From NCBI GenBank assembly GCA_002077065.1, contig NAJO01000010.1:1054001-1118000 (forward strand): a DNA stretch of 64,000 nt, written 5' to 3'. Shown piece by piece: positions 1-10,196 of this stretch. A model generated the notes under the pieces. That model was given only the letters and a program-made list of their open reading frames with translations. It was not told the DNA's origin and made no database searches. Source of the DNA: Cryoendolithus antarcticus. Lineage: Eukaryota > Ascomycota > Dothideomycetes > Cladosporiales > Cladosporiaceae. The translations under genes and the position numbers were made by a program. Numbering within the stretch: position 1 is the stretch's first letter; every line of letters starts with the position of its first letter.

Positions 1-1058
1 CCCATACGCGAAGCAACGGGAGACGCATCAGTCGCAGCCACTTGCTGCGCTGAAAGATCGTAAGACTGTGTGAGGAGTGATGCATGTTGGCAGCATGGTG
101 ACTGTCTCGCGCAGCGTCACAATTCGCACCCCCACCCAAGCACTCCGCATACTATGGGCCTGATGGAGCATCACCGAGTCGGACAGGGACGGGACTGTCG
201 GCGACGTCTTCGGCTTCAACAGCACGCGGACTTGGTGCGCCGGCGCCTTTACCAGCGCGTCGTCCAGATACTCGGGAAGAAGAGCAAGCACCCAAGCCAC
301 CTCCAGAGCCATACCGGAAGGACACCACAGGCCTAAGAACAGACAACCTGCCCGCACCGCCGGTAAGACGAGCAGGAACAGGGTCCTCGTCACCAGCTCC
401 AGCACCTCCTCCACGAGCCAAACCACTGCCACCACCGCGCGTCAACTCCGGCCCACCACCAATCCTCCCACCACGCCAGAACGAGTACCCAGACGAACAT
501 GCGCCTCCCCCACCACCGACCTACGGGGAGGCTACGAGGCCAGCGGTTGCGCGGAATCCAGCTGCGATCAATCGCCTAGCCCAAGCCGGTGTTTCCGTCC
601 CCGGCTTCGGCATCGGCAGCAGTAGAGATAGCGCATCCGCCGTATCAGCAGCCGCTGGGTTAGTGCAGCGTCACCCAGACCAGGTCACAGCAGCTGCAGG
701 CTATGCGCAGCGTCACCCAGAGCACGTCACAGCAGCGGCGAAGACAGTGCAGAACAACTCCGGGCAGCTCAGTGAGTTGCAGCAGAGGTTTTCGCGGATG
801 GGTACTGGATCGTCGTCAACGCCAGCACCGGCAGCTCCAGCGCAGGCTGCACAACAGCAAGCGGCGCCATCCTGGCGGACAGGACTACAGGCTGCTTCTT
901 CCCTGGCCTCCGCAAGACCTGCATCACCTGCATCGCCTACCACAGCTACGGGCAAGAAGCCTGCACCGCCTCCGCCGGTGAAGAAGGTGGGGTTGAGCAG
1001 TGGAGACGCGCCGGTACCACCGCCAATACCAATGTCGAGTAAGCCACGACCGCCATGA
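1..1058 (+). CDS. Aim3-like proline-rich actin-patch protein, 3' part (5' end outside window)
   Basis: Only the C-terminal part is in the window. Two exons are visible: 1-59 and 115-1058 (TGA), joined across a 55-bp intron (60-114, donor GTAAGA, acceptor GCAG). The splice gives the continuous stretch LAALKDPSQFAPPPKH, then a low-complexity, Pro/Ala/Ser-rich region with many polyproline SH3-ligand-like tracts. A conserved core INRLAQAGVSVPGFGIG lies at about 570-620, and the protein ends in a PPPPVKK / VPPPIPM tail. The LAALKDP...FAPPPKH and AQAGVSVPGFGIG blocks resemble fungal Aim3 (altered inheritance of mitochondria 3), a cortical actin-patch protein that binds SH3 partners; this is from memory of the family. 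A 13-residue unit (QRHPxxVTAAA) is repeated in tandem. The protein is otherwise disordered, so alignment support would be limited to the short conserved blocks. Confidence 0.6.
661..742 (+). repeat. Tandem 39-bp coding repeat in the Aim3-like gene
   Basis: Two adjacent copies of about 39 bp encode VQRHPDQVTAAAG and AQRHPEHVTAAAK. The copies share cagcgtcacccaga at the start and gtcacagcagc at the end. They keep the reading frame, so the repeat adds a 13-residue helical-looking unit. Confidence 0.75.
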
Positions 1059-1254
1059 CCATCTGAGTTATACGACCATGCACGATCATCAGGTGTCCAA
1101 TAAAATCGATGACAATAGCGTAGCATATCAATACAACTCTACCTTACAGCCTCAGCTTTTTCCCAAAAAGACACTTGCAGCACAAACATCACTTCACAGC
1201 CCACGCTAACACAACATCAACGCCCACATAATCCTACAAGCCATTCATCTCCAC

Positions 1255-2361
1255 TCAAGCCCAATCACTATGCCTCACCCAATTCCTCCCTCCCAAGACC
1301 CAGCACTTTCCACCCTTGAGCGCCTTCACGCTGTAGCATAAGCCCTCACTCTCTAGCCCCACCCATCCCGCAGCTCCGAAAGTAGCCCCGACAATTCGAC
1401 TCGTCGGAAAGAATGCGCCTTGCCTCACCAGGTCCGCCCGTAAGTACAAGATCGTTGCGCCTACGCTGTCAAGCGGGAAAAGCTCATCGTCCTTGGAGTC
1501 TTTGATCAGCTCCGGGACCGTCTTCCTCGACTTCTCGAGACGCGTGTAAGCTGCCTCGCGATCTGCGTGCGGGATCGCCTCAAGTAAAGTCTTCTCGTCG
1601 CGATTCAAAGCCCAGGCGTTCTTGTCGTAGTTCTCGATCTTGTGCTGTTGGCATCTCGCCGTTATGATCCCGGCTTCGGGGTTCGAGTCGGAGTGATGCA
1701 GCATCGTCTGTACGATTCGCGTCGATAGCTCCACGATGTCTACGTCCAGCCAAAGGATGTGTTTTTCATCTCGCAGCGCGCGAGAGACGAGGTAGTTCCG
1801 TAAACCAGCTATGGCAGAGCGACGCTGGAGCTGTAGGGCTGGGTCGTGCCGAGTGTCGTAGCTCAGACCTGGGATCGAGAACGGGGAGTGTAGGTAGATG
1901 TCTACTCTCGCGAACGGGAGACGGTCGGTCGCTAGCCGTATCCTCTCAAACTCCGAGGCTGAGGACGTGAGAAGTGCGATAGAGACATTGGCTAAGTTCA
2001 GATCTGTGGAGACAAGTAATCCCATGAAGTCATTCGCAGTGCGCGTCGTTTCGCGGAAATCGCTGCTCCAGGATTTGGCATCTTGATTTAGGGCCAGTAT
2101 CAACAGCGAGGGTTCCGCATTAGCAGTCCGCCGTCTGTAGTGCTTCGTGCCATCCGCGAGGACTACCTCTCCCGCCGTGATCGCCTGGAAATCCGGCTTC
2201 GCGTAGGCATACTGTCTATGACTTCCAAAGCCTAGACAACTCCCGAAAGTCCTGCAACTCCAGCTTCGTTGCCGGAGTTCGAATGTCCGGCTTAGGACCC
2301 AGGCGAGGATCACCAGGAAGATGATGAGGAATTTGCGGGAATGCAGAACTGCGCCGCGCAT
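1255..2361 (-). CDS. GT62 (Anp1/Mnn9/Van1 family) alpha-mannosyltransferase, divergent member
   Basis: A single-exon gene of 368 codons starting at ATG 2361. The N-terminus is a type II membrane anchor (about residues 8-25, hydrophobic FLIIFLVILAWVL) after a short basic cytosolic tail, which suits a Golgi enzyme. The luminal part has the Anp1-family layout, with a DxD metal/nucleotide-sugar motif in ILWLDVDIVE and a C-terminal block with the LESEGLCY segment. GT62 enzymes extend the alpha-1,6-mannan backbone of N-glycans in complexes with sister subunits. The sequence differs noticeably from core Mnn9, Anp1 and Van1 in what I can recall, so it may be an extra paralogue with another acceptor. 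It converges with the Aim3-like gene, leaving 196 bp between stops. No intron is visible. Confidence 0.85.
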   Translation of the reverse strand: MRGAVLHSRKFLIIFLVILAWVLSRTFELRQRSWSCRTFGSCLGFGSHRQYAYAKPDFQAITAGEVVLADGTKHYRRRTANAEPSLLILALNQDAKSWSSDFRETTRTANDFMGLLVSTDLNLANVSIALLTSSASEFERIRLATDRLPFARVDIYLHSPFSIPGLSYDTRHDPALQLQRRSAIAGLRNYLVSRALRDEKHILWLDVDIVELSTRIVQTMLHHSDSNPEAGIITARCQQHKIENYDKNAWALNRDEKTLLEAIPHADREAAYTRLEKSRKTVPELIKDSKDDELFPLDSVGATILYLRADLVRQGAFFPTSRIVGATFGAAGWVGLESEGLCYSVKALKGGKCWVLGGRNWVRHSDWA

Positions 2362-2760
2362 TGAAGTGGGAAGTAGGTATCAGCCCATGTAATCTGGGGC
2401 ACAGCACGGCTTGCGATAGTGGAAGATACGCGTTGCATATGGGGAATTTGTGATGGCGTTTCTGGGGTGCATGGAACAATGGAACGATCAGATGGAAGGG
2501 ACCTCGGAAAGGAGTCCGCCAAGGCGAAATGCCGCGCCAGTGGCGAAGGTGTTTCAGCCTACCAATAGCGATGGGAAGGTCATCATGGAATTGAACACGC
2601 GTGTCAACCAGCTGAGAATACGCGACTCGGAACGTGTGATGGAAGGTGTTGCGAATAGGATTTGCGTTTTCACGCCTCGAGTGCCATACGTACAGAACGC
2701 TTGGCGCTGATACTGGCTTGTGCTATGCCCGTCCTAGTCGAACGCTGTTCATCAGCGATA
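2362..2760. other. Intergenic: GT62 promoter and 3' end of the histidine phosphatase
   Basis: This 399-bp stretch lies upstream of the minus-strand GT62 start and downstream of the minus-strand phosphatase stop. An 86-codon plus-strand open frame (2450-2710) has no recognisable domain. No repeat or RNA gene is seen. Confidence 0.6.
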
Positions 2761-3984
2761 CTACAATCTATACCCTGTCGGCGCCGCCATAACACCAGTC
2801 GGCAGCCCAGTTCCCCTCATGCCGCCCGTACTACATACACAACCCTGGGCGACCCCGCTCGAGCTCGTGATCGGTGGCCCATTAGTGCAGTACGTGCTCG
2901 TCGTAAATGCAACCGTACTCGTAGCATTAGAGTAAGGCAGAAACTCGCCCTTAACTAGCACCGGTATGATCGCACCCGTACTCAACGAGAACGTACGATG
3001 GCCAAGGACGCGCAGCAAGCTGGCGATCTCACCAGAGTGCGAAGTCACTGAGATCCAAGTATGGTCGTCCTGCGCGAAGACCTGGTCCAGCGCCTTCTTG
3101 GAGCGGATGTCCTGCGCTGGCGCTGGCTCGGCTGTGATGCCAGTCCAGTACGGATCGACTTGTGCGAAGCCAGGCTCGAACTTGTAAGTTGGGAACCGGG
3201 CAGCGATCACTGACTTGTTGCTACGGTGGTCGCAGGTGTGCGTGCTGATGCCTTCGCGGAAGAACTCCTTGATAGTGGGAACGAAAGGGTAGTAATGCGG
3301 GAGTGCGAGGTCTGAGAACGTGATATTGGCAGTGCGGGTGCAGCGCGTTAAAGGCGAGGTGTAGTAGGATTGCGGGTAAGGAGTTTTCTGGACGGCGATT
3401 TCCGACTTCCAGAAGGCATTCGCGATTTGAGCTTGCTTGATGCCGGGAGCCGTGAGGTCGGCGTCCTCCCAGGAGACGGTGGCGTTGCCTGTGAGTTCGC
3501 TCCACCAGCACTGAATGCTTGAGTCAGTGCGTTTCCTGGAGTGATACATGCTGTACGATGCTCACATTCCAAGCCGGCGTCCCATAGTACGTCTCTGCAG
3601 CATTATGATATCCCTCCCCGTGTCTCCCAAGCCAGAACACCTTATAGACCGTGTTCAACGGCGCATTCGCGTTCAGCGAGTTGACCACACTGGCAAATCG
3701 CTGCCAATCCGTAAGATTGCCACAGCTGCCGCCCGTGAAGTTGCTCTTCAGGCCGAAATTCGTGGCAGTCTGGGCAGAGTATTAGTATCCGGGTTGGTGA
3801 GTTAGGTGGTGGGACTAACGTAGTCGAATGTTGATGCGTTGGTGGAAGCATCGTCTTGAAGGAAGTAGCCTGTCACTGTGCTGTACTTCGTGTAGCCAGA
3901 CGTGGATGTACTATTAGTGCCATTCAGTGTAGCCGCATGCACGCCACAGAGGGCTGCTGCCGAGAGGAGGGCGGACTTGAGCAT
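2761..3984 (-). CDS. Secreted histidine-phosphatase (phosphoglycerate mutase-like) protein
   Basis: Three exons: 3984-3820, 3769-3566, 3510-2761 (372 aa). Introns are 50 bp (donor GTTAGT, branch TACTAAT, acceptor CCCAG) and 55 bp (donor GTGAGC, branch ACTGACT, acceptor TTCAG). Residues 1-17 (MLKSALLSAAALCGVHA) look like a signal peptide, and several N-glycosylation sequons follow. Branch-1 histidine phosphatase hallmarks are present: the catalytic RHG motif in FWLGRHGEGYHN, the second-Arg region SPLTRCTRT, and the second catalytic His in SVTSHSGE. This fungal group is usually annotated as phosphoglycerate mutase family and resembles yeast Pmu1. The secreted form suggests an extracellular or vacuolar phosphomonoesterase rather than a glycolytic mutase. 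The C-terminus is Gly/Thr-rich with paired cysteines (CVCS). Substrate unknown. Confidence 0.88.
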
Positions 3985-4522
3985 CTTGATTTGAAGTACA
4001 CAGTGGGAAGAGAGCAGTGGATCCTCGGGGAGAAGTTTTGTAATGGCACCAGACCTACCTTTCTTTTCTATCTAGTCCGCTTGTTGGGACCTAGAGGATC
4101 GTCGTCACGTCAGACGGCACGCAGTATCAAGATGGACGAATCCTGACATCGCGATGGTGGTTGAAGACGCATCGGTTCCTGCATGACGAAGACGAGGTGC
4201 AACAAGTCGACGCTTCGCCATTGGCCACTCGATCTACCACGTGCGTGCCAAGTTTCGACTTTGACCTTGCGACGCCAGTCGTAACTTCAGATCATGGATA
4301 TGCTCGAGGGAAAGACAGCAGAAGTGCGATGAACGCTTTGGACGTGGTGCTATCGTAGAGAAGCTCACATCTAGCCATGCGCGGTGTAGCTGTCGCTAGC
4401 TCCCAGCTTTCATCAACATCCTGGCCATCTCATGGCATTCATGCACACATCCTCGTCTTCCTCATGCGGTATACGCTCATGCAACATCATGCTCGCAGCA
4501 GTAGACACAACGCTCGTCGCAT
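3985..4522. other. Intergenic: phosphatase promoter and eEF1B-gamma 3' region
   Basis: This 538-bp stretch separates two co-directional minus-strand genes. Short open frames on the plus strand show no domain and no splice support. Nothing else is recognised. Confidence 0.6.
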
Positions 4523-6140
4523 CTACTTGAACTGCTTTCCATCAGCCCACTCAAACTTCTTGCCCTCAACCTCGATGGGCTTGTCCCAACTCCACATGTC
4601 ATCCACAAACTCCTTGTCCTCCTTGCTGCTCGGGTCCAACTTGGTGAACTCATAGCTGTCGACATCCGGCGCTACGTCAAATGCAGGAAGCGCCTCTTGA
4701 CCACGCACAACGAAGGCACCCTTCACGATGCTGTCGTTGGCAGTGCCGAAGACCGACGCGCACCCGAAGAGGTACTTGCGCGAGCCCTCGAGGCGGTTGA
4801 AGAAGCCGCCGACAAGGTTTGAGGACATGAAGGTTTGCGTCAGCTCCTCGTTGTACTTGTAGTCGACTCTCCAGATGCTGTACTCGTCGAATTTGCAGTT
4901 CTCCCAGAACCAGGGGAGGGCGACTTCACGCGTCTCCTCGTTGGAGTATTTGCGCTTCCTGTTGTATTCGTCAGTACACTGGTGCTAACGCTGCACGATA
5001 CGAAAGTGTGACTCACCAGTCATCGAGGACGAATGTGGCCTTGGGCAGAGACTCGAGCGGGTGTTTCGCCTTGGGAGCAGCTGGCGCCTCATCCTCCTCG
5101 TCTTCATTGTCCTTGACCTCCTTCTTCTTCTCCTGCTTCTTCGGCTGCTCCTTGGGCGCAGCCTTCGGCTTGTCCTCCTTCTCCTTCTTTGGCGGCTGGT
5201 TGGCAATGGCAGTCTCGACCATCTCGGTTTTCTCCACAACGGCCTTGTAGATCTCCTGGTTGGTGATCGTCTCGAACCATCGGGTGGTGTGGGGATGCTC
5301 GCTGCGCCATGCCTTGTCGAAGACGAATTGGAACCCACGCGAAATGAGACCGGCAGTGAAGATGTCGGCAAGAGTCAGACGCTCACCCACGAGGTAGGTG
5401 TTAACGAGGAAGTGGGACTCGTAGACGGAGATGTTGGTGGCGGTGGTCTTCTGGGCGTCGTCGATGTTCTTCTTATTGTACGGGTCACGGCCAATTAAGG
5501 GGCGGAACCAGGCGCCGAGACCAGGGAGGAGCTCAGAGTTGGCGAAGGACATCCAGCGGAGGATGCTGGCGTAGTCCTGCTTGGTCTTGCCGAGAAGAGT
5601 GGTCTTCTCATTTTGCGAGGTCACTGCAGGACTTGTTAGTAGGAGTTCACCCATTCCCGTCCTGCTCTCAGTCTCATCATTCTCTTCATACTGTCAGAGT
5701 GTGAATAAGTCTCAACAATAGTCTTCAGACAGGGATAACTGTATATGTGAATAATTCTCATCATTGCATTCGAAGCGCCTTTCAAGCTGCTACTTTTTCT
5801 CAACCACATAGTCTTTCGAACACTTACAGTAGATAGCAATGGCAATGCACTCAGTGAGCACGTAGCCGTCGGATCCTTCAAAGGTAGGGACTTTGCCGAG
5901 CTTGTTGAGCTTCTTATACTCTTCGCTCACGCCTTTTGCAGGCTCAGTGTGGGCATCCTCAAGCTCGAGGCCGTTCGCCTTGGCGACGGCAGCGATAGCG
6001 GTGGTGCGTGGGTTGCCCTGTAGGAGGGGAAGGAACTGTCAGCACATATGTTCTTGTTGCCAGTGGAGGAAAGCTACTAATCAGTGAGGCATATTTCCAA
6101 GGACACGTACTGGGTAGGAGTAGATCTTGCCGAACGCCAT
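4523..6140 (-). CDS. Translation elongation factor eEF1B gamma subunit
   Basis: Four exons: 6140-6111, 6017-5828, 5623-5017, 4958-4523 (420 aa, normal for the family). Introns are 93, 204 and 58 bp; the second is long for this window. The protein starts MAFGKIYSYPGNPRTT and has a GST-N-like fold to about residue 80 (GKVPTFEG, ECIAIAIY). A GST-C-like domain follows (DYASILRWMSFANSELL, LADIFTAGLISRGF), then a Lys/Glu-rich linker (about 205-255), then the EF1G C-terminal domain (DDWKRKYSNEETREVALPWF ... NLVGGFFNRLEGSRKYLFG). It anchors the eEF1A nucleotide-exchange complex. The third splice restores DDW-KRKYSN exactly. The second splice gives AIYLTSQNEK and fixes the frame. The gene is divergent from the uS9m gene. 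Confidence 0.97.
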
Positions 6141-6352
6141 GATTGTGGAGGTGCGTTGGGTGTAATACGCGTGTACTTTGCCTTCGTTGGCTGGGTGGGA
6201 ATCTAATGAGGGAGCGAGGTGGTGGGTATAAGTATGAGTAGTGGGCTTCTGTTCGCAACAACGAACAGAATTTCTAGCGGTAGGGTCATAGCTTTAGCCT
6301 GACTCTGAAAGCCTTGGCACTCAAAGACCTCCGTCAAGCATTGTCGACCAGA
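6141..6352. promoter_or_regulatory. Shared divergent promoter, eEF1B-gamma / mitochondrial uS9m
   Basis: Only 212 bp separate the two start codons (6140 minus, 6353 plus). Both genes encode translation components, one cytosolic and one mitochondrial. No single factor site was identified with confidence. Confidence 0.6.
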
Positions 6353-7363
6353 ATGTTGCGTAGCAGCACATCTACAGGTCCGACAATGGAGACACCTCTC
6401 ATCCGCGCCGGCTTCCGCCGCGCCATCAGCTCCTCCCACCCACCAACACGGAGACGAGCCCTCGCTTCCCAATCCCGCACCCTCGCCACCCACCGCGATG
6501 ACAACACCCCCTTCGAACCCTTCTCCGCGGCACCCCCAATCCGCTTCAACTCATCCCCAGACCAATTCGCCCGCCGCAGTCCACCCTCTCGCCTTCAGGC
6601 CACCACACAGGACTCCCGCGTACCCCTCCTCTCGCGAATAAGGATTCTCCCGGCCTCCCCCTCTTACTTCACAGCGACACCAACCTACACAGACGACCTG
6701 CTGCACCTTTCATCATTACTCAGGAAGCACCAGCTCTTACCGCAGGCACCGCCCGATCAGACGGAAGCGGTCGCGTGGAAAACCTGGGCACAATACAAAT
6801 CCGAAGTGGACGAGCCTGTGCGAGAGACTCGCTATGCCCGGCTTCTAGGGCTGATAAAACGACTAAACAACATACATCCCGCGCTCAAACCAGCAGAAGT
6901 CTCGGAGTCACTAGAACGCTTCAAGCGAACTGTGCAGCCCTTCCTCAACAAGCCGAAACCTATCACCGTCGATGACTTTGGCCGTGCGCGAGCGGTGGGC
7001 CGCCGGAAATCCTCATCAGCTTCAGTATATCTCGTGCCTGGTGATGGAGAGGCGCGGGTCAACGGTCAGTCCTTGACAGAGTACTTTGGGCGGTTACACG
7101 ACCGCGAAAGCGCGGTCTGGCCGCTGAAAGCTACGGAGCGGTTGGACCGGTACAATGTTTGGGCTGTGGCGCAAGGAGGTGGTACGACTGGTCAGGCCGA
7201 GGCTGTGATGCTTGGAGTGAGTAAGGCATTGTTAGCGCATGAGCCGGGGTTGAAGCCTGCGTTGCGGAGGGCGGGAGTGGTGACGCGGGACGTGAGGGAG
7301 GTTGAGAGGAAGAAGCCGGGACATGTCAAGGCGAGGAAGATGCCGGCTTGGGTCAAGCGGTAG
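6353..7363 (+). CDS. MRPS9: Mitochondrial small-subunit ribosomal protein uS9m (MRPS9)
   Basis: A single exon of 336 codons. The first in-frame ATG is at 6353 (MLRSSTSTGP); the open frame runs further upstream but without an ATG. The N-terminus is rich in Arg/Ser with few acids, as in a mitochondrial presequence. The C-terminal 130 residues are a clear uS9 domain: GRRKSSSASVYLVPGDG, VNGQSLTEYFGR, YNVWAVAQGGGTTGQAEAV, and the basic tail ending KARKMPAWVKR. That tail reaches the decoding centre in the ribosome. The middle, about 190 residues, is the fungal mitochondrial extension. The gene converges with the permease at 7677. Confidence 0.95.
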   Translation: MLRSSTSTGPTMETPLIRAGFRRAISSSHPPTRRRALASQSRTLATHRDDNTPFEPFSAAPPIRFNSSPDQFARRSPPSRLQATTQDSRVPLLSRIRILPASPSYFTATPTYTDDLLHLSSLLRKHQLLPQAPPDQTEAVAWKTWAQYKSEVDEPVRETRYARLLGLIKRLNNIHPALKPAEVSESLERFKRTVQPFLNKPKPITVDDFGRARAVGRRKSSSASVYLVPGDGEARVNGQSLTEYFGRLHDRESAVWPLKATERLDRYNVWAVAQGGGTTGQAEAVMLGVSKALLAHEPGLKPALRRAGVVTRDVREVERKKPGHVKARKMPAWVKR

Positions 7364-7676
7364 TGTATATGTACTGAATACACCTATGTACAAGGTTTGA
7401 TACCCAGCGTACACTATGTACGACTCATTACAACAATTAGATGGTCCGCTTCGTACCTGTCCGCGTAAAGAGTAGCAGCGTGAATCCGCGATGATCTGCA
7501 AGCTAGTCAGTAGCAGTCCTGTCATGCAGATGACAGAGTGATTGTTGGTGTGCGGGCATATCAGAAGGAACAAATTGGATAATTTGGAATGTCATTGTAG
7601 ATCCGGTTTTAACGATTTTGAGTCTCATCATTGCAGTGGTGCGGGAGGAATAGCGAAAGATGATTCACGTACCATG
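7364..7676. other. Convergent 3' region of uS9m and the first permease
   Basis: These 313 bp hold the 3' ends of two convergent genes. No further gene, repeat or RNA is seen. Confidence 0.6.
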
Positions 7677-9428
7677 TCATGCTTCGTCCCCGAACTTCTT
7701 GTCGCTCCCTTCCGGACTTGCCATTTCAGGCCCACCGAACCTCGAATCCTCTCTCGTGTTAGCGGCAGTAAGGACCGTCTCGTCCAGATCGAGTTTCGGC
7801 CCAGTGTAATTCTTCCTGCCGTCGACGAACCACTGGATCACCGAGATGATGAGTACGACGGCGAAGGCGACGACGCAATAGTTCATGCTGCTGCCCGTGA
7901 CTGGCAAATCAGGCGGAAAGACGAAGAGCACGGTCGTGACGATCACAAACGCGATCCCGAGCAAGTTGGCAAACCAGGCGAAGGGCTCCGGAAGCTTGAA
8001 GTACCGCGTCGCAGGTAGCATCCGTCGGCCGCGAAGGCAGTTGATGGCGACTGGCATGGCGTAGGTGACTCCGAGGGCGACGACTGAGGCGGAGACGATG
8101 GCGTTGAAGGCAGAGGTACTGCCGAGGAAAATGCAGCCGAATATCACGACGATGGCGCTCGTAGCCATGAGGGAGTTCAGAGGTATGCTCAGGCTGCCGT
8201 GCACGCGGGAAAACACCCGGGAGAAGGGGAGGCCTTTGTCGCGGGCGAATGCTGCAGGCTGTTAGTCGATGGCTGCTAAGGGTAACATCGCGCGACTGAC
8301 CGTAATTCATGCGACTGGACGTCGTAAGGATCGAAATGCCGGCAAACAGAAGACAGACTAGCGGGAAGATGAGAAGGCAGACCGTGCCCGCTCGGCTGTT
8401 GGTGGCATTCAAGAGGATCTGTCCGAGTGGACCCAGTGGCGAGCTGACCACGTCTTCCACGTCACCTGCTACGAACAGAAGACACATCAAGAAGATGAAG
8501 CCCGTGAAAAGGCCAATAGCCACGCAGTAGATCATGATCTGAGCGAAGTCAGCTATGGGCGGCCGGGTTTTCAGCATGCGCAGACTCACCTTAGGACCCT
8601 CGACGGCAGGGTTTGGTATTTCCTCAATCATATGTGCGCACGCGTCAAATCCTGTCAAACCCAGAGCGCCCTGTAGTAGTCCAAGAAGCCAAGCAACCCC
8701 ATCCGGCCATCCAGTTTCGTTGAGGAAGCCTGTGAAGACGAACTTTGCAGAACTGTAATTAGGTGAGGCGCAAGCCAACACTGTGATCGAGATGATCACG
8801 AAGCCAGAGATCGACCATGTGATTGCAGTCTTGTTGACCAGCGGGATGATCTTGTTCCCGAAAGCGTTGACCAGGAAGGCAACGAGATTGTACCCAATGT
8901 AGATCAGGAATTGATGCCATCGCTGGGCTTCGTAGGCAGCGTTATACATCGGTATAATGCCAATGATCAGCTGAGACCCGAGCAGGCCAGCAGTGGCAGT
9001 CAGAGCCATCCAGCCAAAGCAATTGATCCAGCCGCAAACCCAAGACAAGATAGGTACCCATTTCGGCCAGCTCACGACGGCGACCCAATGATACTGACCT
9101 CCTGCGGTTGGGTAGGCACTCAAGAATTCGGCCAGCGAGGCAGCGAGGCAGAGATTGCAGATGCCTGCGGTCACAAGACTGTGAAGTGTCAGGACATGTT
9201 GTTCCGTGCTGGGACTTTCAGGCGAACTCACCCCCAGAGCACCGAAGTCGAGCCTCCACTAGGCAGCGCCAAAGACAGCGAAGCGGACAGTGCAGTCCAT
9301 GAGTTCAGGATTGCAAAGGCCAAGCCCAGCATAGACAATGGACTGAAGTGGCGCGTCAGCTCTTGCTTGTGGCCCAGAGTCGCGAGATGTGCGTCGTCTG
9401 CAACTACACTATTGTGTCTGCGCGCCAT
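7677..9428 (-). CDS. Amino acid / GABA / choline permease (APC superfamily, ACT family), first copy
   Basis: Four exons: 9428-9232, 9178-8590, 8538-8301, 8251-7677 (532 aa). Introns are 53, 51 and 49 bp. The start is the first in-frame ATG (MARRHNSVVADDAHLATLGH); the upstream open frame lacks an ATG. About 12 hydrophobic segments are visible. ACT-family signatures include FAILNSWTALSASLSLAL, SLAEFLSAYPTAGGQYHWVA, WVCGWINCFGW, GFDACAHMIEEIPNPAVEGP and SRMNYAFARDKGLP. Known members include yeast Hnm1 (choline) and Uga4 (GABA); substrate cannot be told from sequence. The middle intron (8539-8589) is 51 bp with no stop, so retention would add 17 residues after EGPK. It heads toward uS9m and starts beside the F-box gene, in a region of degradative enzymes. 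Confidence 0.92.
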
Positions 9429-10196
9429 GGCTGCGGTTTGTGGCACACCGAACAAGTCCTTGCAGAGTCAAAGTCTCAAGAGATATTTCGTGCGGGCTTG
9501 CGTGGCTCTGACATGCGGAGATCACGCCCTGCGACGTCGGTGTTACACTTTGACTCCAGGCATGCGGGCAGATCATGCAGGCCATAAGCCGCGCGCCGCC
9601 GGTGTCATAGCGGATGATTGCTTATCAACAGCCTGGCCATAGACACGCGAGCGGAATCAGTGACTTAGTTGCGTTTGTCATATTCACCGCAATGTACTGG
9701 ATTGGAACGAGACGGGACGATGGGAAAGCCACTTGAAGTGCAAGCAAAATTGAGCATTCGCATGCACCTTCTCAAAATGCTTCCGAAATGCTTGTTTCGA
9801 GTCTTGGCTTCATCAAAGCTAATCTTCCTGAGTCAGACAGAAGGGTTGCAACCTGAGGCGCGTTGTTGCCTAGGCTGTGCAGCAATGAAGAGAAGAGTCG
9901 TGAAGACCTTGTGCTTGCGATTGCCTATCGTTCACTTCTTGTCATCTAACACTAACCTGTCAAGTCCTCGACAGGCTGCAACTAGTGTGCATTCGCTGCG
10001 TTTGTCACGAAATCACGCCTGCCAATTATCACAGTATACGGACAATAGAGGCTTGTAACAGCCTGCCTAGCCACCTGGTGTATCGTAGCATAAAGGACCT
10101 GGAGTATCGCAGGCTCACGTGTTCGTCGGCCTGATCTATGCAGAGAGCGGTAGATCTGTTCAGGCGAAGGAATTAACGACAAGGATTCCTCTAACC
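9429..10196. promoter_or_regulatory. Divergent intergenic region, permease / F-box-like gene
   Basis: These 768 bp lie between the start codons of the minus-strand permease and the plus-strand F-box-like gene. A CTTATC (GATA-type core on the other strand) occurs near 9621. A 129-codon frame at 9669 begins without ATG and shows no domain. Confidence 0.5.

Noticed and set aside
2450..2710. Possible small gene upstream of GT62
   Set aside because: Eighty-six codons, no domain, no splice signals and no context. It lies where the GT62 promoter should be.
9669..10058. 129-codon frame between permease and F-box gene
   Set aside because: No ATG start and no recognisable sequence; likely chance.
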